NCBI GenBank assembly: GCA_015494035.1 | Contig: WGBZ01000004.1 | Coordinates: forward strand, 1 to 5,761 | DNA: 5,761 nucleotides | Source: Lysobacterales bacterium | Lineage (GTDB): Bacteria; Pseudomonadota; Gammaproteobacteria; Xanthomonadales; Marinicellaceae | Reading direction: 5' to 3' | Part shown: positions 5,266 to 5,761 of the stretch, piece after piece | How positions within the stretch are numbered: position 1 is the stretch's first letter | Layout of the letters: each line of letters opens with the position of its first letter | Made by a program: the position numbers and the translations under genes | Notes under the pieces: model-generated | Database searches by the model: none | The model's input: only the letters and a program-made list of their open reading frames with translations | Told to the model about the DNA's origin: nothing

Positions 5266-5761
5266 ATGAACCTACCGCTTAAAATCGGCCTGCGCTACAC
5301 GCGCGCCAAACGCAAAAACCACTTTATTTCGTTCATTTCGTTCATTTCCATTGCCGGCATTGCCCTGGGGGTGATGACGGTCATTGTGGTTATTTCGGTG
5401 ATGAACGGCTTTGACCGCGAATTGCGGGAGCGCATGTTGAGCATGGTGTCTCATGCCACCATTTCCACTTACGGCAATGAATACCTCACCGACTGGCAAA
5501 GAGCCGTGGACAAGGCGGTGCAGCACCTGGACGTGGTGGGCGCGGCCCCCTACATTGATTCGGAAGTACTGATACAGGGCAATCGCACCGAAGGCGCCCT
5601 GGTGCGTGGCATTGTTCCCGAACTGGAAGAAAAGGTCACCCAGGTCAATGAGAAAATGCGCTATGGCTCGTTGCAGGACTTGCAGCCGGGCAAATATCGG
5701 ATTGTGCTGGGTTCCGAACTGGCAGCGGCCCTTGGCGTGGGGCCCGGGGATCAGGTCATGG
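5266..5761 (+). CDS. lolC: Lipoprotein-releasing ABC transporter permease, LolC/LolE family, 3'-truncated by the window edge
   Basis: This is a subunit of the LolCDE inner-membrane complex, which extracts outer-membrane lipoproteins from the inner membrane and passes them to LolA. The visible 165 residues cover the amphipathic start (KIGLRYTRAKRKNHF), the first transmembrane helix (about 21-45, ending in the family motif SVMNGFDREL) and the beginning of the large periplasmic domain. That part includes GAAPYIDSEVLIQG and LQPGKYRIVLGSELAAALGVGPGDQVM, the latter closely matching the E. coli LolC segment [20 protein letters not shown] as I recall it. ATG 5266 is preceded by AAGGA (5256-5260) at 5-base spacing; an in-frame ATG at 5251 directly follows a TGA and lacks a suitable Shine-Dalgarno. 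The gene is first in its transcription unit, as lolC is in lolCDE operons, but LolC, LolE and a single-permease LolF cannot be told apart from this fragment. The downstream remainder, probably with lolD and lolE, is outside the window. Confidence 0.9.
   Translation, partial: MNLPLKIGLRYTRAKRKNHFISFISFISIAGIALGVMTVIVVISVMNGFDRELRERMLSMVSHATISTYGNEYLTDWQRAVDKAVQHLDVVGAAPYIDSEVLIQGNRTEGALVRGIVPELEEKVTQVNEKMRYGSLQDLQPGKYRIVLGSELAAALGVGPGDQVM
5326..5348 (+). repeat. In-frame 9-base tandem repeat in the first transmembrane helix of the LolC-like protein
   Basis: ATTTCGTTC occurs twice in tandem (5326-5334 and 5335-5343), followed by a partial copy ATTTC (5344-5348). It encodes ISF-ISF-IS at the start of the first membrane helix. 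Gain or loss of a unit would keep the frame. Similar FISFIS runs are, from memory, ordinary in LolC/LolE proteins, so the repeat is probably a codon-level accident in a conserved segment. Confidence 0.6.

Overview
The window holds five protein-coding genes and little non-coding DNA. GC content is moderately high, and the proteins look proteobacterial, most likely from a gammaproteobacterium. The best support for that is the LolC/LolE-type lipoprotein-release permease, which belongs to a Gram-negative outer-membrane system, together with the divergent class I old yellow enzyme. A multiheme periplasmic cytochrome implies c-type cytochrome maturation and a respiratory or redox-versatile lifestyle. 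I cannot name a genus from the sequence alone.

Layout. Bases 2-925 (+) are the 3' three quarters of moeA (molybdopterin molybdenumtransferase); its start lies before the window. It is followed after only 4 bases by 930-2036 (+), a rhodanese-ThiF/MoeB fusion in which the rhodanese domain is N-terminal. After 52 bases comes 2089-3153 (+), an old yellow enzyme family flavin oxidoreductase with its own Shine-Dalgarno. A 44-base convergent gap separates it from 3198-5117 (-), a membrane-anchored or secreted octaheme c-type cytochrome of 639 residues. A divergent region of 148 bases (5118-5265) follows, and 5266-5761 (+) is the 5' part of a lolC-like gene that runs off the window end.

How they fit. 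moeA and the moeB fusion form a tight translationally coupled pair for molybdenum cofactor synthesis: MoeB adenylates the MoaD C-terminus, a sulfurtransferase domain can supply sulfur for the thiocarboxylate, and MoeA inserts molybdate into adenylylated molybdopterin. The old yellow enzyme may be co-transcribed but has no evident biochemical link. The cytochrome is a lone gene with no reductase, quinol oxidase or porin partner in view. The lolC-like gene begins a separate transcription unit and is housekeeping in character.

The most interesting items are the orphan octaheme cytochrome, with its large haem-free insert and haem-free C-terminal helical region, and the reversed domain order of the MoeB fusion. 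Also of note is a terminator-like hairpin with a T-rich tail in the leader of the lolC-like gene. I see no CRISPR array, insertion sequence, tRNA, rRNA or defence system, and I do not claim a new system here.
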